Of a stretch of DNA of 64,000 nucleotides, positions 1 to 10,120 are shown piece by piece; within the stretch, counting starts at the first letter, position 1; the number at the start of each line of letters is the position of its first letter. The stretch comes from Beverwykella pulmonaria (Eukaryota > Ascomycota > Dothideomycetes > Pleosporales > Melanommataceae): contig BCHH01000020.1 in NCBI GenBank assembly GCA_001599595.1, forward strand, positions 62,001 to 126,000. The letters are read 5' to 3'. A program made the translations under genes and the position numbers. The notes below the pieces were generated by a model. It was not told the DNA's origin. It was given only the letters and a program-made list of their open reading frames with translations, and searched no databases.

Positions 1-939
1 GGCTTCGACGAGATGACCGCGGGGTTCGGCTGGATGTTGGAGGAGAAGTACGCTAACAAGGCTGAAATCGTCAATGAAGGTATATAACCCGTACTTCGAC
101 CTAGAAGCACATATGCATGCTTATACTTGCCGCAGGAGAGGCCGGGTAAGTCCATGGCACGTCGGACTTCGTAGATGTAAGGCTACTGACATTTCAGCTA
201 CACGTCTACGATGCTCGAGAGGAATTTCAACCGGATCATTGAGCGCGCGACGAAGCCTGGAGCCCCGCCGACACTTCTTATAACCATCTTCCTAGGCGCA
301 AATGATGCGTGCATAATGCCGCACGGGGAATATGTCCCGTTGCGTAGATTCGAGGCAAATATCCGCAATTTTGTCGAGACGATCTTAACTCAAGACAGCA
401 TGCCCAACACAAAGATCGTACTCATAACTCCGCCTCCAATCAATATCCCGGATCCAGTCGAGGACGAGGACGACGACATGGATCTCGGTCCTGCAGCAGC
501 CGCTGCTATGGCAGCCGCGCGATCCGATCCGAAGGAAGAGCGGGGCTACAAAACGTACATGAGCAAGAAGCGGTATGCGGACAAGATCATGGAGATTGCA
601 AAGAGTTATGAGGAGACGGGGAGGGTGACTGGATTCGACTACTGGAAGGCACTGGTTGACGCGGGGCTTGAAGATCAAAATAGGCTCGGCGATGAAGATG
701 CGTACGATGAAGAGAGGCTTCCGGGGTGTGGGCTGAAGTGGGCCAAGGAGTTCAAGAAAGGGTATTTTACGGATGGGCTGCATTTGGGTCCTTTGGTGAG
801 TCGAGTCGTCCAGTGACAAAGTCCGGAGGTACAAGAGTTGCACTGACACCGCATCCAGGGCTATGACGTTCTCTCGCATGGGTTATTGGAGGTGTTGCAG
901 AAGTGGCCTGAGCTGGAACCTGAAAGGATCGAAACGTAA
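1..939 (+). CDS. Isoamyl-acetate-hydrolysing esterase-like SGNH hydrolase (5' partial)
   Basis: This is a GDSL/SGNH-fold esterase of the Iah1 type, which hydrolyses small acetate esters. The start lies outside the window. Four exons are inferred: 1-79, 136-145, 198-795 and 859-939, giving 255 codons plus stop with an unbroken frame. Exon 2 is only 10 nt. It is required to produce the block NEGEAGYTST, which matches the family motif NRGFSGYNT. Block III is visible as FLGANDA (the GxND oxyanion-hole Asn), and the C-terminal catalytic pair as FTDGLHL (Asp and His). An acidic, alanine-rich insert (DEDDDMD...AAAAAMAAA) lies between these blocks and is longer than in yeast Iah1. The tail after the last intron reads GYDVLSHGLLEVLQKWPELE. 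The family assignment is firm; the substrate is inferred. Confidence 0.85.
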
Positions 940-1073
940 GTTTCGGAGATCTTGGCGCCTTCTGTAGGTCAAAGAGTCAGATAGAAACGCAAGGCCAGCA
1001 TTGCAGTTTACATGGGGAGTTGACTGGGGAATAACTGGGAATTGTTGGGTATATTATAGGACACCAATTATGT

Positions 1074-2284
1074 CTACCCTCTGTTTATAGTATTCCCAGA
1101 TCCTTTCGGGTTCTCCTCCACATACTCATCCCACGCACGTGCCTTCATGGTTTCTTCATCTGCCTTGACTAGATCGTCTTCATCAGGCTCCGGCCGGATT
1201 CCGGACTGCTCGCCACCCCCATCAATCATGCCGCCTCTTTTCTTCTCTTCCTCCAAGTACTCGTCGATAGACATGGTCGGGAGACTATGATCTGGCCTGA
1301 AAACACCCTTCTTGAGTATTTGTCGATTATCCGTGAGTGTGAACGGACGGAGCGGCCTTCCATCGGCGCTGAGGATTGGTCCAGAGTATTTCAGGCCCGG
1401 TAGCTGCCCGTCCAAACGGTCTGAGTAGTTGTCTTTGCTCCCTCTCCCATCATCGCGAGCGTCTGGCCCGGAGGCATGCTGGTCTTGCGGTGGCGCCGGC
1501 GGAGCTAGCGATATGATATGCAGCTCTAGCGCAAGAGACTCCAGCGCTTGGAATGTCTGGTGAACCATAAACGTAAGATTCGTCAAATGCAGCTCCCGGA
1601 CCACCTGTTCGTCGTCCTCCGCAAGCTTTGGGTTTTGCCTCAGATACTGCAACACAGCTTAGCACGCCCATCTCGTAGCCAAATAAAACGCGGATTTACC
1701 TCAAGCTTCCTCTTCAGCTCCTTCTCCTCCCTAAACCTCGCGATCTTCGCATCTCTCCGCGCAGCCGCATCCTTTGTGCTTGCTGTAGAAAATTGATCTC
1801 GGTCTTCGAGATACAGCTCGAAGAGCTTCGTATCGGACTTGCCAAGCAAATCGTACGAATCTAGCAATTTTAAAAACCGCTCATAGTACCCCCGCGCTTT
1901 CAGCAAATTCGTTTTCCGCGCTCCCACATCCCCCGTAATCCGCTGCACGAGCTCCGCAAGCTGATAGCTGATCGCCATGTACCTGGTCACCATGGTGTGA
2001 GATAGGAACGGAAATTGCAGGGCTGGTTTGCGGCACGACCAAAGGATTTCGCGGGGTACGGTGACTCACTGTAGATCGGAAGATGAGACATCGTCCAGGG
2101 TCTCGTTAGGGCTGAAGAGAGACGCTTGTTCAGACAGCTTGAAGCAATCTTCGTAGGTGGCGATGGCGGTGGCCAGGTTTTCTTGGAAGACCGGACTGTT
2201 GGTGTCGTAGGAGGTGGAGATTTCTTGTCGGGCGCGCTCGGCGGTGAGGAAGAGTGTTCGGATGCTCCGCGGCTCGTCTCCCAT
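1074..2284 (-). CDS. TAP42: TAP42-like protein (PP2A-type phosphatase regulator)
   Basis: This is the TAP42/alpha4 family protein that binds catalytic subunits of PP2A-type phosphatases and links them to TOR signalling. Exons on the minus strand are 2284-2070, 1982-1700 and 1646-1074, for 356 aa in frame. The N-terminal helical repeat region opens with MGDEPRSIRTLFLTAERARQ and continues with helical stretches such as YMAISYQLAELVQR and RGYYERFLKLLDSYDLL. A basic block (RRDAKIARFREEKELKRKLE) and a conserved YLRQNPKL / LHLTNLTFMVHQTFQALESL segment follow. The C-terminus is acidic and ends with the typical PFTLTDNRQ...FRPDHSLPTMSIDEYL and WDEYVEENPKGSGN. Length and order match the family. It is transcribed towards the esterase, with 134 bp between the two stops. 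Confidence 0.92.
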
Positions 2285-2960
2285 TTTTGCGGTGAGGAAG
2301 TCGTGCTGATGAGTGTTGGGTCTTGAGGTCGTGGTTGGAGTCGACGAGCCGAGCACGTGAGTCCGCGATTGCGCGCTAATGACTAAACGGTCCGTGCAAC
2401 ATCGCACCCCACCAACAGACTGGGCAACGATAAATTTATCGGCCATAAATTTCGGCGGTAACGATTAACGTTATCGTATAGTGTGAGATTTATTGTCGTT
2501 AGCGTCATAAACGCCAAACCGCCTCACAATTCTGCATATTTCTTATAAAATTCTACGATTTATCAAACCTTGTTACAAACAAAGTCTCGTGAGGGAAACA
2601 CTAGCAACGAGCAGAACGAATAGATGGATCAGGGGTGCATAGACTGGATTCATTAGTGTAAGCTTGGTGAGGTTCAGAGGGTATATCTCTGTGTGTATTG
2701 TATGTATACGTGCGGCTGATATATGTATGTGCAGGACTTGATTAGCCAGTGGCATATCCATGTGACTGGTATGGTGTTTTAAGTTCACAATTAGAGACGA
2801 GACTGGTCCGTGAGGATACTCAGAGGATTCGGAGAAACTATATATGTGATACTCATCTAGGATCCGACACTAGCAGCTGTGGTTATCCTCTACACCTAAA
2901 CCAGCACAACGTTGGCATTGGATTCAGAATTTCAGCTGCTATCTGCGCTGCAGAGATCTT
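2285..2960. other. Intergenic region, TAP42 promoter side
   Basis: No gene was recognised here. Immediately upstream of TAP42 is a perfect 14-bp palindrome, CGATAAATTTATCG, at 2428-2441. The remainder probably holds the 3' UTR of the epoxide hydrolase and AT-rich spacer. Confidence 0.5.
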
Positions 2961-4377
2961 CTAAACATAGCCAGATCTACCCTCAACAACGCCGAATGCG
3001 CCTCCACCTTTTCCAAACATAGTTCTGACATCGCCAGCAATACTTTCTGGAGATTCCCAGGCAGCAAAATGCCCACCATGCTCATTCTCATGCGTGTAGA
3101 CGACTTTTCCCAGCGTAGATCCCCATGCTTTTGGAAGACGACAAATTTCTTTGGGATAGTATGCTAGACCCTTTGCGAACGTTAGATTTATTTCCTATCG
3201 GGAAACCAAAATTCACTTACCAACTTTACCCCTGGAAGATATCCGCCCATGCCGAGAACCAGACCCCCCCTCAAAGATTCATAGTAGATTCTTACGCTCG
3301 CTGCGGGCCCTGACCGGCTCAACCAGTACAGGCTTACCCATGTACATACTTCCTCCTCGTTCCATTGGTAGTCGTCTGTCCAATCATGCATTTTCTCGTA
3401 CATCCAGGCCAGTAGTCCCACAGGGCTATCAGCAAGAAGATAGCCTATGGTCTGGGGCTTTGTTGTCAGGAGCTGGTAGTATCCCATTTCTGTCTTCTGG
3501 AAATCTTGAGTCCTCTTTAAACCCGCAGCTTCGGCTGGCGTATATAGTTTCAGCAAATGGCGAAACAAAAAGGACACAAATGAAATTGGTGACGTTGGAG
3601 ATGGTGGGGGCGAAGGAACGAGATTAAGGTGACATGCTCTGAGCGAGCTAGGATAGAGTTGGGCCATGGCTCGAGTGATGCTGGAGCCCTATACATGTGC
3701 GTTAGACAAATACCAAGACGGAAAAAAAAAATCGTATGATAAATCTTACCCAATCACCACCTTGACTGACATATTGATCGTAGCCCAACGATAGCATAAG
3801 CTTGTGGCATGTTTCCGCATATTGTTTCATGCCAAAGCCGGCCTTCTTCACGCCCGACGAGAACACGTAATTTGGTAAAGATGGCGCCACAACATGAAAG
3901 GCCGGACCGCCAGTCTTTTCACTCTCTGTAAGGAGAGGTAGGAGTTTTGTGACTTCAAGGAAGCTACCGGGCCCTAAGGTAGATTAGTCTTTCCACTCGT
4001 GGCATGAAAATTAAGAGTGTTCCTGATAACTTACATCCATGAACGAAGATTAGTGGAATTGCGCCCTTGACCGCACTTTGCTGATGAAGGAAGTGTAAGT
4101 CAACAGGCTCAAACCCGTCTATCTCAATGCATATCTCATAGTTCGGAAGCTTGTTGATTTCGCGTTCCACTTTTCGCCAGTCAAATGTGTTCTTCCAATA
4201 GTCAACAAGCCGCTTGACGTCTGAAGGCGGTGTACCACTTTCCCAGCCGATACCGTTGATCTCTTGTGGAAAGGATGCATGCTCGAGTCTCCACTTGAGT
4301 TCTGTGAGGCGTTCTTCCGGAACTGACACGGTGAAGGGACGTGCAGATATCATTGTAACTGGCCGTAAGGGGAACAC
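2961..4377 (-). CDS. Epoxide hydrolase (microsomal-type, alpha/beta hydrolase)
   Basis: This epoxide hydrolase of the EPHX1-like group opens epoxides to diols. Exons are 4377-4035, 3973-3750, 3688-3221 and 3170-2961, for 414 aa in frame. The N-terminal EHN domain is residues ~8-115 ([20 protein letters not shown], then [20 protein letters not shown]). Across intron 1 the oxyanion-hole motif HGWPGSFLEV forms. The nucleophile Asp is in QGGDWGS across intron 2. The cap contains paired Tyr regions ([28 protein letters not shown]). The catalytic His is in [13 protein letters not shown] near the end. A second Met eight codons downstream (MISARPF, 4353) could be the true start. Nothing is missing, so it is probably active. 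Possible roles are detoxification or a biosynthetic step; its neighbours do not decide. Confidence 0.9.
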
Positions 4378-5099
4378 AGGATGTCTTCGAGCTCATAAGA
4401 ACAGGAAATCCCAAGCACTGAGTTGTGAATCAGAGTATGCCCAAGCAACCGGGCGTGAAGACAGCTAAAAACTGATTCCCAGAAAGTTTGAATTCCAAGT
4501 AATAGATAAAGTAGACTTAAGCGCCGGTGGCGGGTCACTATGCTACCTCGCCTCGCAGTCTTTTCCATGCTCAGATCTTGGAAAATGGCGCAGTTGTATG
4601 CCACACGGCTGCATTGGAAATAGCGAGGTTCTGTGCCACACGGCTGCATTGGAAATTGGCGAGGTTCTATGCCACACGGCAGGACTCCCGCTTTCTGTTG
4701 GGATCCCGACCGACTAGGAGGGAACGTTGCCAGTCGTACGACTGTGACCGGCTAAAGCTCGGTTTTTTAATATATTTCCGTTGGTTTAATGTCATATAAC
4801 ATTCGTGAGCTTAGCTGCACGGCAAATAATGAGCGCCAAGGGAAAGTAAACGAAAAAGTTGTGGTAACGATGACTTATTAGAAACATGATGAGATGGGCT
4901 TTACCAACTTGTATTGCATCTAACCTACACCTTTAGAGATGTAGAAATATCCAAAGTAAACAACTATGAGATACTGAAGAAAAGTGAATCGAAAATAACA
5001 TGGCGATTTTGCAGAACAATTGGGGCAGAGCGCCGCGTATATATTCTTCCCCATCTTGTTACAAGAGTCACACCAATGTGAGGGCAGATTTTGAATGTT
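4378..5099. other. Intergenic region with short tandem repeat
   Basis: This is the gap between the epoxide hydrolase start and the 3' end of the P450 relic. No gene was recognised. It contains the tandem repeat annotated separately at 4577-4680. Confidence 0.5.
4577..4680. repeat. Tandem repeat, unit ~34-37 bp, about three copies
   Basis: The unit contains GCCACACGGCTGCATTGGAA followed by an A-rich stretch and (T)GGCGAGGTTCT. Full copies start at 4600 and 4634, and a partial copy starts at 4671. A degenerate partial copy precedes them at 4577-4599. Copies differ by a few substitutions and a small indel. No function is evident. Confidence 0.75.
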
Positions 5100-6783
5100 T
5101 CACACTGCCCATCGTGAGTGTGGTCTGAAGATTACGGGTTTCTTCTCAATACCAAAATATATGTTCGAGTCTTGCCAGTTCAGATCATAGGCATCGTCAG
5201 ACCTGATGTTGAAGTTAAACACCAATTTCGCGATGATCAAGCACAGTTCAAACCACGCTAAATTTTGTCCCAAGCATCTTTTTGGTCCTAAGCCAAACAG
5301 GTGGATTGCAGCTAGATCATGGTTGATGATACTCTGAGGGCGAGATCCCAGCCACCATTCTGGAAGGAAGAGGTGTGCAGCAAGGTAAACGGATAGACCG
5401 AGACGTGGGCCTGAAGAGTCAGCACTTTGATGGCACGATGCGGGAATAGCCTACAGGAACTGTCACGTGTCGTGGCTTAGCTGGATGACGCCAGCATCAG
5501 CTACCTATATAAGAGCTTCGATGCCACTCAATATACATCACTTTTGGCTTCCACTTCAACCATTCTGCACTCGTGACAAGAACAAGATTGCACATTCTCA
5601 AACCCTCTTTAATCACAGCTGTCAAGTACGGCAAGTTCCCAATAGCATCAGACACTATCTGTATCTCATCTTGGAAATGTCCCTAACTTCCTCCTCCAGC
5701 TTCCTCAGTACTTCTGGAGTTTTCATAAGATAATATGTGATGCCCGAGAGTGTAATAATTGTCGTTTCACTCCCTGCCACAATTAAGAATACAAAATTGC
5801 AGCTTATTTCCTCAAACGCCGTGTGATTCTTTTTTCTCTCTTGATTAATCACAGCCATCATGAAGTTCTCGCGGGACTTATCCAGACCTAAACGCATGGA
5901 GACCACCCGCACGGTGTGATTTTAATGGTACCGTTCGCTCTCAAAAAAAGCTGCTGAAATGAGTTGCATGAGCAATGATTCAGCCCAGGGATAGTATTTC
6001 ATTGCTGTTGCGATGGTGAGAGCCTTAATATGGTTTCTACAAATGGGCACCCATTCGTGAAATTTGCCACTCTCGAGGCATCCAAAGAATTTTCCAAATC
6101 CATGGTTGCCCATCAAATCGAAAGCGCAGAGGCTAAACTAGTGTGTAATATCGATTCTTACTCCATTATGATCCGCTTTTTTTTTTACCCTCGTCTCTAA
6201 GCTTCTGCATCATCAACCCAATATTTCTCTGCGCGATGGGTTTTTGTAGTTTAACAGAAGTCTGCGTGAAACCTTTTCCCAATACTCTCCCCATGAGTTC
6301 ATGGTCTTCGACGTTTGTGGTCGTGGGAATTGACGATTCTACAGAATGACTTTCGGGTTTCGTCATGAAGATCGGGTTCTTGAGAAATTGTTTCTGGGTC
6401 TTGCGTTTTTGATGAATGTCTAACCATGTAGTTGATGTTGCGAATGAGAGCTCGTTTGGTGCAATGCGTACGATGGATCCGTAGCGACGGTGTATGTCTC
6501 GAATTTGTGAACATATCGTCCGCGGATCAAAGACAGCACAAATGAAAAACAATTCGCGGCCCATGGCCACTGCCCCAGGCCACTGCTCCGGATATTTTGA
6601 GAGGGTGGAAGCTGAGGTTGTAGAGGGAATTGATACTCCACTGTATATCTATTAGCGGTTTAGACAACCGTGAGTATAAATTTGCCATAAGTATAAGATG
6701 GCTGTTGCGAAGAAAATTGTGATAGCAGCTAGGATCAATACGTGCAAGTCACGGACGAGCGATATATCTACACTCTGGTTCAT
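5100..6783 (-). pseudogene. Cytochrome P450 relic
   Basis: Pieces of a fungal P450 lie in the right order but in different frames. From 6783 there is an N-terminal membrane anchor (LHVLILAAITIFFATAILYL), then YNLSFHPL in one frame, and in another frame a block with RDIHRRYGSIVRIAPNELSF. Next is DLMGNHGFGKFFGCLESGKF. Then comes an in-frame TAA at about 5920, between ESERYH and NHTVRVV, followed by the I-helix FLIVAGSETT. LPYLTAVIKEGLRM precedes a scrambled segment, and in another frame the haem loop FGLGPKRCLGQNLAWFE is still present with its Cys. At least one frameshift (near 6560), one stop (~5920) and a loss between the ExxR region and the haem loop make a functional product unlikely. The style resembles fungal P450s of secondary metabolism. 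Exact ends are uncertain. Confidence 0.8.
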
Positions 6784-7081
6784 GTTCAACGGTTGAAAGT
6801 GTGACTGGAGAACGGTCTTTCGTCTCTCCTCTGAGTTGAATAACAAGTTGACTTGTTCTGACCAATGTACTATTATGAAGAGCTCCTCACTTTTAGTGTT
6901 TAGAATCTCGAGATAGCCCAAGCATGGATCCGCTTGCAGAATATACGTTGACAAAAGTATCATAGGCTGCCAAACTTCAAGGGAAAATACTAGGGGTATG
7001 TGCATCTAAAGTAACTGTTGCTATAGCATAACTAAACAATAGCCGTTACATACGATAAGAAACTTTAACATATCGCTGTAT

Positions 7082-8293
7082 CTACCCCTTTACGCCGTTA
7101 GATAACTCTTCTATCTCGTCTTGACTAGAGACTTGTCCCCAAGCTTTAAGATACGGCCGTCCCTGGGGATATTGTATTTCCTTCTCTCGACACCGGCGCA
7201 AGAGAGGCATTCTAAATAGTTCATTTGGTTCTTCCCAAGTACGCTCTTCAAATGGATTTTCGTGGACGTATCGTATTCTCTCTTGAGCGGTCTGTATTTT
7301 GAAGATTGTGCCATAACGGTTAATATGCGCCCTCATACCATCACGAGTATACCGACGCCACGGCAACCCCCATACAGGATACTCCTTGTAGTGGTAGTCT
7401 ACCAGATTACGGCGGCTCCTGTGAGACCAGCCTTGCGAAGAGCAGGCTCTGCAGAAGAAACCCTCTTCAAAACGCTCCGTATGGGTATCCCAGTAAGGGG
7501 CTCGGATGATAGTGGTGTAGCGAAGAGCGTGATATCTGTTCACGTTTGCGCGTGGCCAACTAGAAGCGGCAGGCAACGCAACCTGTAGTGACCGTAGATC
7601 AAAAAGAAGGTCTGGACGATTCGCAGGGGCTCCGGCTGTCAGACCGTAAAATCCTGCTGAAAGTCGCACATTTGGGACGTTTGGACAAGTCCGGAGCGCC
7701 TCCTCTTGACTCATGACGGAGGGTGGAACCCGCTGGACCACTAAGTTATTGCCATTTAGCCAGCACTTGTAGCACCAGCGCTCAGGAGTCACCAGGTACA
7801 TGAAGTCTCCAAAATGTCCGCACACGCTGCAGCGGTCATCAAGAACGCAGTGTATCAACGCTTCGACTGTCCAGGAGCGACACTGTAGTGCTTCTACGGC
7901 GCCTAACAGCTTGGGAAATGTAACGATATAATGGAAAGGTAGAAAACTGTCTACCATGTCTTTGGCGTGTTGGTTCACGCGTCGAAATGTAGCCAGCGAA
8001 CATATGTCTAAGTGCACAAAAACCTGGTATAGCAGTTCGGTGGCCATAGCGTCCAGCTTTCCTAGAAACGGCCGCATAGATGGACAAGGCGGGATATTTT
8101 CGTTGTTATGCTTTTGTTCAAAACGTACAACTGGATTGATATCCCCACTGGGTGCTAGCGAGTCTCCCAAGAAGAATCCAGGTCGCGGCGCACGGAATGT
8201 GTACTCTTCGAAATTCTGTACAGCTATCCCTCCATCAACCGCGAATCCATCGCCGAGTCCTTGTATCTCTTCATCCCAGGGAACCGTAGCCAT
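7082..8293 (-). CDS. F-box domain protein
   Basis: This is a single-exon, 403-aa protein. An F-box is recognisable at about residues 76-116 (FLGKLDAMATELLYQVFVHL, then DICSLATFRRVNQHAKDMV). This is the fungal layout in which an F-box near the N-terminus is followed by a region of unknown fold. Possible metal-binding cysteines occur in CSVCGHF...WCYKCWLNG (~150-178) and FFCRACSS (~283). The role would be a substrate adaptor of an SCF ubiquitin ligase; the substrate is unknown. Such proteins are numerous and fast-evolving in ascomycetes. The F-box assignment rests on pattern only. Confidence 0.75.
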   Translation of the reverse strand: MATVPWDEEIQGLGDGFAVDGGIAVQNFEEYTFRAPRPGFFLGDSLAPSGDINPVVRFEQKHNNENIPPCPSMRPFLGKLDAMATELLYQVFVHLDICSLATFRRVNQHAKDMVDSFLPFHYIVTFPKLLGAVEALQCRSWTVEALIHCVLDDRCSVCGHFGDFMYLVTPERWCYKCWLNGNNLVVQRVPPSVMSQEEALRTCPNVPNVRLSAGFYGLTAGAPANRPDLLFDLRSLQVALPAASSWPRANVNRYHALRYTTIIRAPYWDTHTERFEEGFFCRACSSQGWSHRSRRNLVDYHYKEYPVWGLPWRRYTRDGMRAHINRYGTIFKIQTAQERIRYVHENPFEERTWEEPNELFRMPLLRRCREKEIQYPQGRPYLKAWGQVSSQDEIEELSNGVKG

Positions 8294-8776
8294 CGGCCGA
8301 TTAAGAAGCTCCGGAAAGCAAAGGTCGACTGTGAGAGGGAAGGTGGCGAGGTAAGAGAGAAGGCAAATTGAGAAGAGTAAAAATATGAATTAAACACTGT
8401 TCGGTAGTACCGTAGGTATGGAGGTAGGTGTTTGTAAATAAGCCCCGTCGTTGCGGAAGGTGCGAAACTAAGTTCGGCAACCCTGGTATGTGGCACAGCT
8501 AGTTAGGTAAGCCTGCGGAACGTGACCATGCTTACGTTGGACGGATTAATTAAACACAAAAAGCTCCTCCACAGCTCAAAATCACGTGAGGCAATTAACG
8601 TATTGACGTTTCTAAAATTCAATACAATTGGCTCAGAGTAAACTATGCAAACAACCTCCCGAAACAAGAACAATAACAACGCTACAACAGCCTGTGCTTC
8701 AAATCCCAAAAAGACAGTGACTCTACGGCCAGTACGACTCCGGAGCCATCTCGCTCGGGCTCGGTACGAGCTCATA
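8294..8776. other. Intergenic region upstream of the F-box gene
   Basis: No gene was recognised. It holds the F-box gene promoter and, further right, the 3' region of the secreted-protein gene. Confidence 0.45.
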
Positions 8777-10120
8777 TCAGCTACTTTGCCGCTGGCTCAA
8801 CGAGCGGAAATTCAGATCGAGTAGATCGTCGTCCCCCTCAGGAAGGACCCGCTGTCCCGGGGGCAATGTTCCGTCAATCCAGTTGGGTTCCTTCCCCAGC
8901 GGGGCATCTCCACGTTCAGCGTTCCATATCTCCTCTCCCTTGGTAAATTCCCAACGTGATTCATCTTTAAAGTGGAACTCATCATCGGGAAGTGGGTCAC
9001 GAACCCTAACCGTCACCTTCGTGGCACCATATGCATAAACGCTCTTAACTTGTGTACCCGGGGCCGTCAACACATTTAGCTCGAAGTTGTAGAAATAGCT
9101 GCCCTCCTGGAATAATATGCCTTTGTTAATGGCATTGTTGTTGTCAAGTCCGAACTCTTTAGCTCCATACACCTCTTTGGGTTTCGTCTCGACTAGAACG
9201 CGCACAGTACCTCCTCGCTGGGCCGCCCGCTTGGACATGCCGTACGACTCTAGCGTGGACAACCAATCACCCTTATCACTTACGAGCTTGTCTTTGCTCT
9301 CATATTCGGGTGGGGTAGGGACCTTGTCATCACCTCGATCGATACCAGTATACACGTCTGTGTTGTCGACGATGCGGCCTTGGTCATTGGGGAGAACATT
9401 GTCATGGTGTTCCCGCTGGTTATTGAACTCATCTTTAAAAGTCATGCGAGAAAATGCAGCGTTGTCGCCAACATATAGGAGAAAATGACTGTCAGGTTGG
9501 ATTATGTTTGATGACTGAATATCCCAATTCAGAAACCGTCGGAATGAAGCCACCCGAGCAGCATCTTCAGGATTTGTGCTTAGACCTTTGAAGGCAGGAA
9601 TCTCGTTTGGGAGTACGTCTGTTCCAGGTACACGGCCAGGTGCACTGAAATCGGCCGGAATATCGGCGAATGCTGGGAGAACGGGTGGGGGACCAGGGAC
9701 AACCGGAGCGTCCACAGGGTTAGCCACAGGAGCAGGAGCATCAGGAGCAGGAGCATCAGGAGCTTCTCCACCTGTTTTATCACCTCCCGTTTGGGCATCG
9801 TCTCCTGACTGTGCTCCCTCTCCTGTTTGAGAGCCGGATCCATCTTGTTCACTTGGCTCGTCATCTTTCCCAGGACGCGTGAGCTTTGGTGGCGCCCGCT
9901 TCGAGTGATAGATGTCATGGACACCGAATGCTGGCCTTCTGGTGCAGTCGACCCATTCCGGATGGAAACGACAGAAGTCAGGTCCAGTGCTGGCAAGCGT
10001 TTCGGCACGAATGGGCGTATAAAGCGCATCTTCCTTCGAGGACTGGATGACCCTCCCTTGTGAGACTGCTGATAGAGCGATAAGGATGAGCCCTGCAGTC
10101 AATGGCTTTGAAAGAAGCAT
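8777..10120 (-). CDS. Secreted protein with Pro/Ala/Asp-rich linker, unknown function
   Basis: I do not recognise this family. The single-exon product is 447 aa. It starts with a clear signal peptide (MLLSKPLTAGLILIALSAVSQG, cleavage expected near residue 22). A short Cys-containing segment follows (DFCRFHPEWVDCTRRP), with a dibasic YHSKRAPP site. Residues ~80-145 are low complexity (SGSQTGEGAQSGDDAQTGG, then repeated DAPAPDAPAP). A globular domain spans ~160-440 (FRRFLNWDIQSSNIIQPDSH; GDNAAFSRMTFKDEF; YDFELN-like beta-rich YFYNFELNVLTAPG). The only cysteines are near the N-terminus. The layout (signal, linker, globular C-terminus) suggests a secreted, possibly host- or competitor-directed protein, but that is inference. 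Confidence 0.75.
   Translation of the reverse strand: MLLSKPLTAGLILIALSAVSQGRVIQSSKEDALYTPIRAETLASTGPDFCRFHPEWVDCTRRPAFGVHDIYHSKRAPPKLTRPGKDDEPSEQDGSGSQTGEGAQSGDDAQTGGDKTGGEAPDAPAPDAPAPVANPVDAPVVPGPPPVLPAFADIPADFSAPGRVPGTDVLPNEIPAFKGLSTNPEDAARVASFRRFLNWDIQSSNIIQPDSHFLLYVGDNAAFSRMTFKDEFNNQREHHDNVLPNDQGRIVDNTDVYTGIDRGDDKVPTPPEYESKDKLVSDKGDWLSTLESYGMSKRAAQRGGTVRVLVETKPKEVYGAKEFGLDNNNAINKGILFQEGSYFYNFELNVLTAPGTQVKSVYAYGATKVTVRVRDPLPDDEFHFKDESRWEFTKGEEIWNAERGDAPLGKEPNWIDGTLPPGQRVLPEGDDDLLDLNFRSLSQRQSS

Noticed and set aside
385..879. 164-codon minus-strand open frame
   Set aside because: Antisense shadow of the esterase coding exons; no family resemblance.
8503..8775. 90-codon minus-strand frame just after the secreted protein
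   Set aside because: Basic, Arg-rich start and no domain; most likely the 3' UTR of the 8777-10120 gene.
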